64,000 nucleotides of DNA from Sporanaerobacter acetigenes DSM 13106 (lineage in GTDB: Bacteria; Bacillota; Clostridia; Tissierellales; Sporanaerobacteraceae), in NCBI RefSeq assembly GCF_900130025.1, contig NZ_FQXR01000005.1, positions 124,001-188,000 on the forward strand. Direction: 5' to 3'. A model generated the notes under the pieces. That model did not search any database. It saw only the letters and a list, made by a program, of their open reading frames with translations, and was not told the DNA's origin. A program made the position numbers and the translations under genes. Of this stretch, positions 17,002 through 25,685 are shown piece after piece (the first letter of the stretch is position 1; each line of letters starts with the position of its first letter).

Positions 17002-17553
17002 TTGGCTTATAATAGTAGAAGGGGTTTATTTGATACCTTTTTTGACCACAGAAATTCTCTTATTATCCAGTACAAGAATGGAGATATAAGTAAAAGAGAG
17101 TTTCTAGAAGGAAATTTTGATTTTGTCCAAGAAATGCATGTGAAACCTTTTTCGAAAGTTGATAGCTATGAGAAAGGAATGTACAATTATCAGTATTATA
17201 ATGTACTGGCTAAGTATTATACAATGCTTGCCAAGGACTTGAAGAGGGAAGGCAAGCCTGAAAAATATTATATTTATTATTTAAATCAAGGGAATTATTA
17301 TTATCATGAAAAAGATAGGGCTACTCTTCAACTTTTAAGATTTTTAAATTTTGAGAATGTAGAAGCTTATTTTATCAAAGTAGAATCAAAATTTCTAAAA
17401 AACAAACTCTATGAAATAGTACTTATGAATTATCAATATGCTATTTTTCATTCAAAGAGTAAGTGGTTGTTAGATATATTGAAGAAAGAGGGAGTATTTG
17501 TAGAAGGAACTAAAGTTTCGCTGATTGATGAGTATATCAATGAAAAGTATTGA
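17002..17553 (+). CDS. Conserved clostridial protein of unknown function
   Basis: A 183-aa soluble protein rich in Tyr, Lys and Glu, mostly helical by composition, with no signal peptide, membrane segment or catalytic motif I recognise. A run of aromatic residues in the middle (YYNVLAKYYTMLAKDL; YYIYYLNQGNYYYHEKD, residues about 72-115) suggests a helical bundle of the kind seen in TPR-like proteins. It resembles an uncharacterised family restricted to Clostridia and Tissierellales, and I do not want to name a function. The start is TTG 17002 after GATAGGGTG. It has its own promoter and terminator, so it is monocistronic. Confidence 0.65.
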   Translation: MAYNSRRGLFDTFFDHRNSLIIQYKNGDISKREFLEGNFDFVQEMHVKPFSKVDSYEKGMYNYQYYNVLAKYYTMLAKDLKREGKPEKYYIYYLNQGNYYYHEKDRATLQLLRFLNFENVEAYFIKVESKFLKNKLYEIVLMNYQYAIFHSKSKWLLDILKKEGVFVEGTKVSLIDEYINEKY

Positions 17554-17581
17554 AAAATAGTAGCCTTTGGCTACTATTTTT
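17553..17581. terminator. Bidirectional terminator
   Basis: AAAAATAGTAGCC, loop TTT, GGCTACTATTTTT: a perfect 13-bp stem with T-runs both ways, serving the converging genes at 17002 and 17585. Confidence 0.88.
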
Positions 17582-17584
17582 CGT

Positions 17585-18064
17585 CTATTTAGTTAAAGTT
17601 TTAATTATATCCTCTAATGAACTATTTTTCTTAATTTCAAATTCTCCTGATTTGAATTTTGTGTCTAAATGCATTTCTTGAGCTTTAGCTAAAAATTCTC
17701 CCTTATCAGTTATAAGACCTTCATTTTGTAAAATTCCTGCTATACTTGAACAAGGAGAACCTTGGGGAATTACAATTTTTGTTATTTCATCAGAATTTGT
17801 ATCAGTATCATTTGCTTTTTTGTCGTCTTTTTCTGCTGTAGATGTATTGTTTTTTGATGTACTGCTTCTATTGGTTAAATTTTTATCTTTTGAAGTTTCT
17901 ATTTTATTTTCTGTGGCAATATGTCCATTTGATGTATCTTCATCAAATAGTACATTTAGTCGCCAACCGATTATTCCTGCAACTACTATTATGATTGCAA
18001 TCATGACTATGTAGTCAATGGCGTCATAAAAGAAGTCTTTTATCCCTTCGTTAAATTTTTTCAT
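17585..18064 (-). CDS. Membrane-anchored protein with MltG/YceG-like terminal domain but no catalytic domain
   Basis: A 159-aa protein with one membrane segment (residues about 14-32, IDYIVMIAIIIVVAGIIGW), a Ser/Thr/Lys/Asp-rich linker (about 45-92) and a C-terminal domain of about 65 aa. The domain reads TKIVIPQGSPCSSIAGILQNE, then FKSGEFEIKKNSSLEDIIKTL. This closely follows the LysM-like N-terminal subdomain of the lytic transglycosylase MltG, but the catalytic YceG domain is missing. It probably sits outside the membrane and may bind peptidoglycan. Similar short proteins are common in Clostridia. It is alone, divergent from the RluA-family gene. Confidence 0.65.
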   Translation of the reverse strand: MKKFNEGIKDFFYDAIDYIVMIAIIIVVAGIIGWRLNVLFDEDTSNGHIATENKIETSKDKNLTNRSSTSKNNTSTAEKDDKKANDTDTNSDEITKIVIPQGSPCSSIAGILQNEGLITDKGEFLAKAQEMHLDTKFKSGEFEIKKNSSLEDIIKTLTK

Positions 18065-18175
18065 TCTTCACACCTCTTTTTTCTACGAGAATAATAGATA
18101 AATAGAGTAGAGCTTTTATTTGAACTTCGTGTATAATATATTATAACATATAAAAAAGAAAAAGGTGAGAAAAGT

Positions 18176-19138
18176 TTGAGGGAAATAATAGTAGATATAA
18201 ATGAGTCAAATCAAAGAATAGACAGGTTTTTAAAAAAGTATTTATCTAAAGCAAGTCAAGGAACTATATATAAAATGATTAGGAAAAAAAGGATTAAACT
18301 CAACAATAAAAGAGCAAATCCAGAGGACATAATTGTAGAAGGAGATAGTATACAATTTTATATTTCAGATGAAGTTTTAGATAAATTCATACAGAAAAAA
18401 GAAGAAATAAATAGCTCCATTATGCCTAGAATAATCTATGAAGATGAAAATATAATACTTATGAATAAACCAGTAGGCATGCTTTCTCATTCGGCAAATA
18501 AGGAATATGGAGATAATGTTGTAGATAGTATGATAAGCTATTTGATTAAAAGTGGAGAATATAATCCAAGACTTGAAAGAATTTTCACTCCATCTATTTG
18601 CAATAGATTGGATAGAAATACTAGTGGAATTGTAATTGGAGCTAAAAACTATGAGGCATTGAAAGATATGAACAGTGCAATAAAATCAAGAAGTATAAAG
18701 AAATACTACAAATGTATGGTTAAAGGAACCTTGAAAGAGGATATCCTTTTAGAAGACTATTTATTAAAAAATGAAGATAAAAACAAGGTAAAAGTACTTA
18801 AAGATGATGTAAATGGGGCTAAAAAGATATCTACATATATAAAAATTCTTAAAAAACACGATGAATTTTCATTGCTGGAAATAGATCTTATAACGGGCAG
18901 GACTCATCAGATAAGAGCTCATTTGTCTTATATAGGTCACCCAATTGTAGGCGATACAAAATATGGGGATGCAAGTATAAATAAAAAGTTTAGAGAAAAA
19001 TACAATTTAAATAGTCAATTCTTACATGCAGACAAAATAGTAATGAATGGACTAGGATATTTGGATTATTTAAATGGGAAAGAATTTGTAGCTGAACTTC
19101 CATCTACTCTTGAAAAAATTGAAAAAGACTGGTTTTAA
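18176..19138 (+). CDS. RluA family pseudouridine synthase
   Basis: An RNA pseudouridine synthase of the RluA/RluC/RluD family, 320 aa. An N-terminal S4 domain (NQRIDRFLKKYLSKASQG, about 11-28) is followed by the catalytic domain with NRLDRNTSGIVIGAKN (Asp nucleophile at about 145), KKYYKCMVKG, and LITGRTHQIRAHL, all classical for the family. The start is TTG 18176 after AAAAAGGTGAG. The likely substrate is 23S rRNA or tRNA; the position cannot be assigned. It is divergent from the MltG-like gene and separate from the earlier RsuA-type synthase. Confidence 0.92.
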   Translation: MREIIVDINESNQRIDRFLKKYLSKASQGTIYKMIRKKRIKLNNKRANPEDIIVEGDSIQFYISDEVLDKFIQKKEEINSSIMPRIIYEDENIILMNKPVGMLSHSANKEYGDNVVDSMISYLIKSGEYNPRLERIFTPSICNRLDRNTSGIVIGAKNYEALKDMNSAIKSRSIKKYYKCMVKGTLKEDILLEDYLLKNEDKNKVKVLKDDVNGAKKISTYIKILKKHDEFSLLEIDLITGRTHQIRAHLSYIGHPIVGDTKYGDASINKKFREKYNLNSQFLHADKIVMNGLGYLDYLNGKEFVAELPSTLEKIEKDWF

Positions 19139-19213
19139 ATTTATAGTACTAAAAAATATAAAATTGCACATCCTAATAGTGCTTTATTATCAAACAAAAA
19201 GGATGGTGGTAGT

Positions 19214-19642
19214 TTGAAAGTTAAGGATATAATGACTACTAATGTTCAGTGTGCAAATCAAAGTACTACATTGGAAGAAGTAGCAAATAAGATGAAAAGT
19301 TTAAATGTTGGTAGTATACCAGTTTGTGATAGTGGCAATAGACTTCTTGGTATTGTTACTGATAGAGATATGGTAGTAAGAGGATTGTCTCAAGGATTAC
19401 AGTCTCAAGCTGTAGCAAAGGATGTCATGACTGTAAATCCAGTGACAGTTTCTCCAGATACTGATGTGAATGAAGCTACAAGACTTATGTCAGAACATCA
19501 AATAAGACGAATTCCAGTGGTGGAAAATGGCACTCTTGTAGGAATTCTTGCAATAGGAGATATGGCGGTAAGAGATAGATTAACTGATGAGGCAGGAAAT
19601 GCCTTATCAAGCATATCTGAACCAAGTAGGCCAAATATGTAA
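19214..19642 (+). CDS. CBS domain pair protein
   Basis: A 142-aa protein made of two CBS motifs forming one Bateman module. The first is VKDIMTTNVQC to LLGIVTDRDMVVRG, the second AKDVMTVNPVTVSP to LVGILAIGDMAVRD. Such stand-alone modules bind adenosyl nucleotides and report energy state, but the partner is unknown. The start is TTG 19214 after GGATGGTGG. It stands alone between the pseudouridine synthase and a perfect palindromic terminator. There is no clue in context to a regulated enzyme. Confidence 0.9.
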   Translation: MKVKDIMTTNVQCANQSTTLEEVANKMKSLNVGSIPVCDSGNRLLGIVTDRDMVVRGLSQGLQSQAVAKDVMTVNPVTVSPDTDVNEATRLMSEHQIRRIPVVENGTLVGILAIGDMAVRDRLTDEAGNALSSISEPSRPNM

Positions 19643-19686
19643 ATAAATAAACTATAGAGGAAATTTCCTCTATAGTTTATTTATTT
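19641..19686. terminator. 46-base perfect palindrome, likely terminator
   Basis: Two 23-base arms match perfectly with no unpaired centre (AAATTT at the middle), right after the CBS gene stop. The RNA would be a very long, AU-rich stem ending in a U-rich arm. It probably terminates the CBS transcript; its length and perfection are unusual. Confidence 0.6.
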
Positions 19687-19745
19687 GGAATAATATATAA
19701 TATATATACTATATATTTTGAGATTTGAATTTGGAGGGATAAGAA

Positions 19746-21407
19746 TTGGGGAAAATAAAAGTTTTCGTAGACAATATTGGAGAAATTTCCATAGATAAAG
19801 GTGCGACACTAGAAGATATTTCAAATTTGGTTTATAAAAATGATTATAAAAAATATTTAGGAGCTAAAATTGAAAATGAAGTATTTCATTTGAGAACTGT
19901 GGCTAAAGATGGACAAAAGATAAAATTTATTGATATAACAGATGTTGATGGCCATAGAATATATACAAGAACTTTGGGTCTTATATATATAACTGTATGT
20001 GAAGAAATGTTTCCTGGATACAATGTGAATATTGAACATTCTCTTGGAGAAGGATTTTATACAGAATTAAGTGATAAAAGGACAATAAGTTTTTCAGAAA
20101 TAGAAAAGATAAAAAAAAGGATGCTAGAAATTATTGAAGCAGATGTTCCTATAGAAAGAGAAAAGATAAATAGAATGGATGCATTAAAGATTTTCAAAGA
20201 AAAAGGTTATGAAGATAAGTTTAAATTATATAGTCATGTAGAAAAAGATGAAATTCATATATACAAAATATTAAATCATATAGATAGTTTTTATGGATAT
20301 GTGGCTCCTTCTACTGGATATGTGAAAATTTTTGACTTGAAGTATTATTATCCAGGAGCAATATTGTTGTCTCCAAATCAGCAAAATCAAACAACGATTC
20401 CCGAATTTGTTGAACAAAGAAAATTAGCTAAGGTATTTAAAGAAGCAGAAGATTGGGCTGATATTTTGGATTTAGGCTATTTAGGATCATTAAATGACAA
20501 GATAATGGATGGTTCTATAGATGAAGTCATAAGAGTATCAGAAGCACTCCATGAGAAAAAGATAGCTAGTTTTGCTGATGAAATTTGTAAAGATGAAAGT
20601 ATAAATTTAATAATGATAGCTGGTCCTTCTTCTTCTGGGAAGACAACTTTTGCCCAAAGATTGGGTGTTCAACTTAAGGTAAATGGTAAAAGACCAATTT
20701 CTATTTCCATAGATGACTATTTTGTCGATAGAGAAGATACTCCTAAAAATGAATATGGAGAGTATGATTTTGAAGCATTAGAAGCTATAGACTTAAAGAG
20801 GCTAAATAAAGACCTTATAAGTTTATTAGAAGGAAGTGAAGTAGAACTTCCTGTATATAATTTTATAAGTGGAAGAAGTGAACCTTCTGGTATCAAAGTC
20901 AAAGTAGATGAAGATCATCCTATTATAGTTGAAGGATTACATGCTTTAAATCCAAACCTTACATCTTCTATACCAGAAAAAAATAAGTATAAAATTTATG
21001 TAAGTGCGTTGACACAACTAAATATAGATGCACACAATAGAATTCCTACAACAGATACTAGAATTTTAAGAAGAATAGTTAGAGATAGCAAATTTAGAGG
21101 AAATGATATAGAAAGGACCTTTAAACTTTGGGAGTTAGTCAGAGTTGGGGAAGAAAAGAATATATTTCCATATCAAGAAGAAGCCGATGCAATGTTTGAT
21201 TCTTCACTTGTATACGAATTGACTGTACTTAAAAAATATGTAGCTCCACTATTAAAGGAAGTAGATAGAGAGAGTATATATTATTCTGAAGCTAAAAGAC
21301 TCCTTAAGTTTTTAAATTATTTTAAAGATGTGGAAGATGAATCTATAATACCTCCAACCTCTATTTTACGAGAATTTATTGGAGGAAGTTCTTTTAAAAA
21401 GCGTTAA
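19746..21407 (+). CDS. Nucleoside (uridine) kinase with N-terminal TGS/ThrRS-like domain
   Basis: A 553-aa fusion. The first 200 residues resemble the TGS and second additional domains of threonyl-tRNA synthetase (KVFVDNIGEISIDKGATLED; LGEGFYTEL). The C-terminal half is a uridine kinase/phosphoribulokinase-type P-loop kinase with IAGPSSSGKTTFAQRL at about 298-313, the SISIDDYFVDRED segment and RIVRDSKFRGNDIERT. It phosphorylates a nucleoside, probably uridine or cytidine, though this fused family is not well studied. The start is TTG 19746 after GGAGGGAT. It is 33 bases before the glutaminase gene and may be read with it. Confidence 0.88.
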   Translation: MGKIKVFVDNIGEISIDKGATLEDISNLVYKNDYKKYLGAKIENEVFHLRTVAKDGQKIKFIDITDVDGHRIYTRTLGLIYITVCEEMFPGYNVNIEHSLGEGFYTELSDKRTISFSEIEKIKKRMLEIIEADVPIEREKINRMDALKIFKEKGYEDKFKLYSHVEKDEIHIYKILNHIDSFYGYVAPSTGYVKIFDLKYYYPGAILLSPNQQNQTTIPEFVEQRKLAKVFKEAEDWADILDLGYLGSLNDKIMDGSIDEVIRVSEALHEKKIASFADEICKDESINLIMIAGPSSSGKTTFAQRLGVQLKVNGKRPISISIDDYFVDREDTPKNEYGEYDFEALEAIDLKRLNKDLISLLEGSEVELPVYNFISGRSEPSGIKVKVDEDHPIIVEGLHALNPNLTSSIPEKNKYKIYVSALTQLNIDAHNRIPTTDTRILRRIVRDSKFRGNDIERTFKLWELVRVGEEKNIFPYQEEADAMFDSSLVYELTVLKKYVAPLLKEVDRESIYYSEAKRLLKFLNYFKDVEDESIIPPTSILREFIGGSSFKKR

Positions 21408-21440
21408 AATTTCAATGCCAAATTAAAGGGGGTTATATTT

Positions 21441-22358
21441 ATGAGAGAAATGCTAAAAAAAATAATAATGGATAATAGGGAATTAACTAAAAAAGGTAGA
21501 GTGGCGGATTATATTCCTGCTTTAAGTAAAGCAAATCCAGAAGATTTGGGGATTTGTGTTATAGATATGAACAACAATGTGTATACAGCTGGTGATTACA
21601 ATAAAAAATTTACAATTCAAAGCATATCCAAAACTGTGGCTCTTATGTTGGCTATAATGGACAATGGAGAGGAGAAAGTTTTTAATAAAGTTGGAATGGA
21701 GCCTACAGGGGATGCATTCAATTCAATTTATAAATTGGAAACAAAGGATATTGCAAAACCTTTAAATCCTATGATCAATGCTGGGGCTATTGCCGTAAGT
21801 TCACTCATCAAAGGAAATAGTTCAGAGGAAAGATTTGAAAGACTTTTATCTTTGTTTAGAAAGATTTCCTCTAATGACAATTTAAAAGTAAATGAGGAAG
21901 TTTATTTGTCTGAAAAGAAAACAGGAAACAAGAATAGGGCTATGGGATATTTATTGAAAGATATGGGGGTACTAGAAGGAAATGTAGAAGAAACTTTGGA
22001 TATATATTTTAAACAGTGTTCTATTGAAGTCGATTGTGTTGACATAGCTAATATTGGACTTTTTTTGGCAAATGGTGGGACTATTTTAGAAACTGGGGAA
22101 GATATAGTTACTGAGCATGTAGCTAGAATTGTAAAAACTTTTATGGTTACTTGTGGCATGTATGATTCTAGTGGAGAATTTGCTATAAGAGTAGGGATAC
22201 CAGCTAAAAGTGGAGTAGGAGGAGGAATCATGGGGGCGGTTCCTCATAGAATTGGTATAGGCATTTACGGGCCGGCATTGGATGAAAAAGGAAACTCTGT
22301 GGCTGGATATGGAGTCTTGAGAGATCTATCAAAAGAATTGAATTTGAGTATTTTTTAG
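21441..22358 (+). CDS. glsA: Glutaminase A
   Basis: Hydrolyses glutamine to glutamate and ammonia in the cytoplasm. It is a serine-dependent member of the beta-lactamase-like fold: the catalytic SxxK is in IQSISKTVALML (about 65), with NPMINAGAIAVSSL (about 110), the Tyr/Asn motifs in the middle, and the late SGVGGGIMGAVP loop. The 305-aa length is standard. It starts at ATG 21441 after AAAGGGGG. It precedes the dipeptide epimerase but is separated from it by a promoter, so it belongs to the nucleoside kinase unit or to its own. Confidence 0.95.
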   Translation: MREMLKKIIMDNRELTKKGRVADYIPALSKANPEDLGICVIDMNNNVYTAGDYNKKFTIQSISKTVALMLAIMDNGEEKVFNKVGMEPTGDAFNSIYKLETKDIAKPLNPMINAGAIAVSSLIKGNSSEERFERLLSLFRKISSNDNLKVNEEVYLSEKKTGNKNRAMGYLLKDMGVLEGNVEETLDIYFKQCSIEVDCVDIANIGLFLANGGTILETGEDIVTEHVARIVKTFMVTCGMYDSSGEFAIRVGIPAKSGVGGGIMGAVPHRIGIGIYGPALDEKGNSVAGYGVLRDLSKELNLSIF

Positions 22359-22379
22359 ACGATTTATCACTTTATCACA

Positions 22380-22407
22380 TTGCACAAATTTTTTATGATG
22401 GTATAAT
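22380..22407 (+). promoter_or_regulatory. Vegetative promoter of the epimerase-activator unit
   Basis: TTGCAC (22380-22385), a 16-base spacer and consensus TATAAT (22402-22407), 33 bases before the GTG start at 22440. Confidence 0.6.
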
Positions 22408-22439
22408 TTATTTAACGTATGAAAAAGGGGTGATTTTTT

Positions 22440-23528
22440 GTGAAAATATGTGATATGCAAATAGGGAAAATAAATATCCCACTTAAAAAACCTTTTAAGA
22501 CTGCTTTGAGAGAAGTTTACGAATTAGAAAATGTAGTGGTTAAAATTGTGACTGATACTGGGAATATTGGCTATGGTGAGGCAGCTATTACTCCTGTGAT
22601 TACGGGAGATACTTTAGGGTCTATAAAATGGGCTATTATGGATCAGATCAAGCCAAAAGTAATTGGTATGGACATTGAAAATTTAGAAGAGATAATGAAG
22701 AGAATAGACAATTCACTAGTGCACAATGAAAGTTCAAAAGCTGCTTTAGATATGGCTATATATGATTTATTTGGACAACTTCATGATGCTCCTGTTTTTA
22801 AACTTTTGGGAGGCTTTCGAAATAAAATAGTTACTGATATAACTGTAAGTGTCAATGAACCAGAAGAAATGGCAAGGGATGCTAAAGAAGCTGTAGAAAA
22901 AGGCTATGAAACTATTAAAGTAAAAGTAGGAAAGGATTCAAAAAAAGATTTAGAAAGACTAAAAGCTATAAGAAATGCAATAGGATATAGTGTAAATATT
23001 AGAATAGATGCCAATCAGGGCTGGACTTCAAAAGAAGCAGTGAAGGTCTTGAGGATGATGGAGGATGCGGGGCTTTCTATTGAGCTAGTTGAGCAACCTG
23101 TCAAGGCTTATGATATTGCTGGACTTAAATATGTTACAGAGAATGTAGAGATTCCAGTATTAGCTGATGAAAGTGTGTTTTCTCCTTTAGATGCAGCAAA
23201 TATTATCCAAAATAGAGCTGCTGATTTAGTTAATATAAAGTTGATGAAAGCGGGTGGAATTCACAATGCGTTGAAAATATGCAATTTTGCTGAAACTTAT
23301 GGTGTTCAATGCATGCTTGGATGTATGATGGAAAGTAAGATAGGACTTACTGCAGCATGTCATCTAGCTGGAGCTAAAAGTATCATAACTAAATTTGATT
23401 TAGATGGTCCAAATTTGTGTGCCGAAGATCCAATAACAGGTGGAGCTAATTATGATGAATATACTATAACGTTGGAAGATAAACCGGGACTTGGATTTGA
23501 AGAAATAGGCAATACCATATATTATTAA
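22440..23528 (+). CDS. ykfB: L-Ala-D/L-Glu (dipeptide) epimerase
   Basis: An enolase-superfamily epimerase that interconverts L-Ala-D-Glu and L-Ala-L-Glu, letting peptidases use peptides from the cell wall. The signature is complete: the KxK acid/base Lys in TIKVKVGKD (about 160), metal ligands Asp in RIDANQGW, Glu in ELVEQPV and Asp in VLADESVF, and the second Lys in LVNIKLMKAGGI. The DxD motif of the dipeptide epimerases is present near the end as LCAEDPITGG. The start is GTG 22440 after AAAAAGGGGTG. It is followed after two bases by the sigma-54 activator, with which it is certainly co-transcribed. It is placed to act on peptides brought in by the transporter downstream. Confidence 0.9.
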   Translation: MKICDMQIGKINIPLKKPFKTALREVYELENVVVKIVTDTGNIGYGEAAITPVITGDTLGSIKWAIMDQIKPKVIGMDIENLEEIMKRIDNSLVHNESSKAALDMAIYDLFGQLHDAPVFKLLGGFRNKIVTDITVSVNEPEEMARDAKEAVEKGYETIKVKVGKDSKKDLERLKAIRNAIGYSVNIRIDANQGWTSKEAVKVLRMMEDAGLSIELVEQPVKAYDIAGLKYVTENVEIPVLADESVFSPLDAANIIQNRAADLVNIKLMKAGGIHNALKICNFAETYGVQCMLGCMMESKIGLTAACHLAGAKSIITKFDLDGPNLCAEDPITGGANYDEYTITLEDKPGLGFEEIGNTIYY

Positions 23529-23539
23529 GGGTGAGTCTT

Positions 23540-25393
23540 ATGTTTAATAGTGAAGGCTATTTAGAATTGTTTACTGACATGATGTCTGAAGGATTTATAG
23601 TCATTGACAACAATGGTACTATACAGATCTATAACAATAAAGCCAAAGAAATATTTGGTATTTTATACAACCAGCAAATAAGCCATCCTAGAGGCAAAAT
23701 TCAAACTGGTGATATAGTCATTATTGGTGATAATGCTATAGGCAAGGATGATGGAAATCTTGATGCCGAAACTTTAGAGTATTTGGGAATTCATGACAGA
23801 AGAATTGAGAAGGAAAAGATATTAATTGCCGTAGGCGTCTATAAAGACAAGAATATAAAACCTGTATATCTTTGCAAAAGGGATAGTGAAGTAAAAGATG
23901 CACTAAAGATGGAAACCAAATTTCTTGGGATAGACATTAAAGTAATAATAGATTTTATGAATAAAATCATAACAATTGAAGTGGATAATGAAAAATATAC
24001 CATGAATTATATAAACCATATTGGATATCTTGTCATTTTAGATGGAAAGACAAAGAAGATGAAGTTCTATCAAGCCCAAGGATATACGGCTAGAGGAGAG
24101 GGCTTAAGAGATATTTTAAATGGAAAAGAATATATGGCTAAAGGAGAAAATTCCAAATATCTCAATGTAATAGGGAAAAATATTTTTGAAATTCATGGAG
24201 GAAGTTCAACTATTAAAGAGTTTTGTGAAGTAGCAAAGGGAGAAAATATAAGCTATGTAGATGAATTTAAAGAAATAAATGGTTTTCCTACTATGTGTAC
24301 ATTGATACCAGTTGATAAAGATAATGAAAGAATTGGTGCAGCATTGAAAGTAGAAGATATTTCTGAAATAAAAAAAGTTATTAGAGAAAGGGATGAAGCA
24401 CTTTTAAATCTTGAAGAAGCTGAGAAACAATTGGATGAAGAAAAAATGTTGAAAGAGTTGTTTCACAATATTGTTGGAGAAAGTAGGGAAATGAATTATA
24501 TAAAGAAATTAGCACTAAAAGCTTCTAATACAAATTCTACAGTTCTCATACTTGGAGAAAGCGGTACAGGTAAAACACTTCTGGCAAAAGCTATTCATGA
24601 GAACAGCAATAGAGATAAACCTTTTATTCATGTCAACTGTGGTGCTATACCAGAAACTCTTTTAGAAAGTGAATTGTTTGGATACGCAAGAGGAGCGTTT
24701 ACAGGGGCTAGAGTTGACGGGAAAAAAGGCTTTTTTGAAATGGCAAATGGAGGGACTATATTTTTGGATGAAATTGGAGAAATATCTACAAACTTACAAG
24801 TAAAACTATTGCAAGTTCTCCAAGATAAGAGCTTTTATAAAGTAGGAGGCCAAGAAAAAATAAAAGTTGATGTAAGGGTTATAGCTGCATCAAATAGAAA
24901 TTTAGAGGATGAAATGCTCAAAGGCAATTTTAGGGAAGATCTGTATTATAGAATAAATGTATTTCCAATTTGGATACCACCGTTAAGAGATAGAAAAGAA
25001 GACATTTATTCCTTGGTAGAAATGTTGTTGCCATCAATATGTCAAAAGATTGGCTGTGAGAACAAGACCATATCAGTTGAAGCTTTAAATATGCTTTTAG
25101 AGTACGATTGGCCAGGAAATGTAAGGGAATTAGAGAATATATTAGAAAGGGCTATAAACTTATGTGATGGAAATACAATTTTCTCTAAACACTTAATTTT
25201 AAAGTTGAATAGAAGTGAAGAACTAGAAACCGAAGATATAGTTCCTCTTAAAGAGTCTATTGAAGAATTCGAGAAAAAAACTATTGAAAAAGCTATGAAG
25301 TTATATAAAGGAGATAAAAAGAAAGCTATGAGTGGATTGGAGATTAGCAAGACTACTTTTTATGAAAAATTGAAAAAATATGGAATAAACTAG
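23540..25393 (+). CDS. Sigma-54-dependent PAS-domain transcriptional activator
   Basis: A bacterial enhancer-binding protein that would use ATP hydrolysis to open sigma-54 RNA polymerase promoters. Order: N-terminal PAS domain (about 5-45, MMSEGFIVIDNNGTIQIYNN), a sensory region without a clear family (about 50-280), a coiled linker (about 282-310), an AAA+ domain with Walker A GESGTGKT (about 339) and the sigma-54 contact loop GAFTGA (about 385), and a C-terminal Fis-type helix-turn-helix (AMSGLEISKTTFYEKLKKYG). No receiver domain is present, so it is probably activated by a small ligand. The GTG at 23531 overlaps the ribosome site AAGGGTGAG, so I use ATG 23540 (617 aa). The sigma-54 promoter downstream suggests its target. 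Confidence 0.9.
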   Translation: MFNSEGYLELFTDMMSEGFIVIDNNGTIQIYNNKAKEIFGILYNQQISHPRGKIQTGDIVIIGDNAIGKDDGNLDAETLEYLGIHDRRIEKEKILIAVGVYKDKNIKPVYLCKRDSEVKDALKMETKFLGIDIKVIIDFMNKIITIEVDNEKYTMNYINHIGYLVILDGKTKKMKFYQAQGYTARGEGLRDILNGKEYMAKGENSKYLNVIGKNIFEIHGGSSTIKEFCEVAKGENISYVDEFKEINGFPTMCTLIPVDKDNERIGAALKVEDISEIKKVIRERDEALLNLEEAEKQLDEEKMLKELFHNIVGESREMNYIKKLALKASNTNSTVLILGESGTGKTLLAKAIHENSNRDKPFIHVNCGAIPETLLESELFGYARGAFTGARVDGKKGFFEMANGGTIFLDEIGEISTNLQVKLLQVLQDKSFYKVGGQEKIKVDVRVIAASNRNLEDEMLKGNFREDLYYRINVFPIWIPPLRDRKEDIYSLVEMLLPSICQKIGCENKTISVEALNMLLEYDWPGNVRELENILERAINLCDGNTIFSKHLILKLNRSEELETEDIVPLKESIEEFEKKTIEKAMKLYKGDKKKAMSGLEISKTTFYEKLKKYGIN

Positions 25394-25410
25394 TTCGGGA
25401 AAACGGAAAT
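25394..25410. promoter_or_regulatory. Candidate activator binding site, copy 1
   Basis: TTCGGGAAAACGGAAAT. This resembles copy 2 at 25491 and shares ACGGAAAT; the two copies lie about 97 bases apart upstream of the sigma-54 promoter. The distance (about 150 bases) is typical for enhancer sites. The match is imperfect. Confidence 0.35.
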
Positions 25411-25490
25411 TGATTCTAATTGTAGGAAAATAGATAAAAATGTTGTATAATACTTATATAAATGCTTCCACTAATATTAGCAAAAAATTA

Positions 25491-25508
25491 TTACGAAAAT
25501 ACGGAAAT
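25491..25508. promoter_or_regulatory. Candidate activator binding site, copy 2
   Basis: TTACGAAAATACGGAAAT, related to the site at 25394 (shared ACGGAAAT, with CGRRAA before it). It lies about 50 bases before the -24 element. The rest of the 292-base gap (25394-25685) is very AT-rich and holds no other feature I can support. Confidence 0.35.
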
Positions 25509-25557
25509 GGTATATAATATAGTATATGAATTAGAGGCAATTAAATATGATTTTGCT

Positions 25558-25573
25558 TGGCATGTTTTTTGCT
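25558..25573 (+). promoter_or_regulatory. Sigma-54 (-24/-12) promoter of the oligopeptide transporter operon
   Basis: TGGCATGTTTTTTGCT matches the sigma-54 consensus TGGCACG-N4-TTGCW at all positions except one (CAT for CAC). The GG and GC dinucleotides have the required spacing. It lies about 110 bases before the substrate-binding protein gene and directly behind an activator gene of the sigma-54 type. A start of transcription near 25584 is predicted. Confidence 0.75.
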
Positions 25574-25685
25574 AGTTAATATATTTAAAATATTGCAAAA
25601 TTGTGAAAATTAGAATTTTTCTATTTATTGAAATGTTTTTGTACATCAAATTAATTTTCGATAAAAATAAAAGGGGGATGTAAGT

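Noticed and set aside
19641-19686. Attachment site or mobile element end
   Set aside because: No integrase, transposase or matching second copy is nearby; position directly after a stop codon fits a terminator better.
25394-25685. Hidden small gene or tRNA in the longest gap
   Set aside because: No ribosome site with an open frame and no cloverleaf or TTCGAATC-type T-loop; only the promoter and candidate sites were found.
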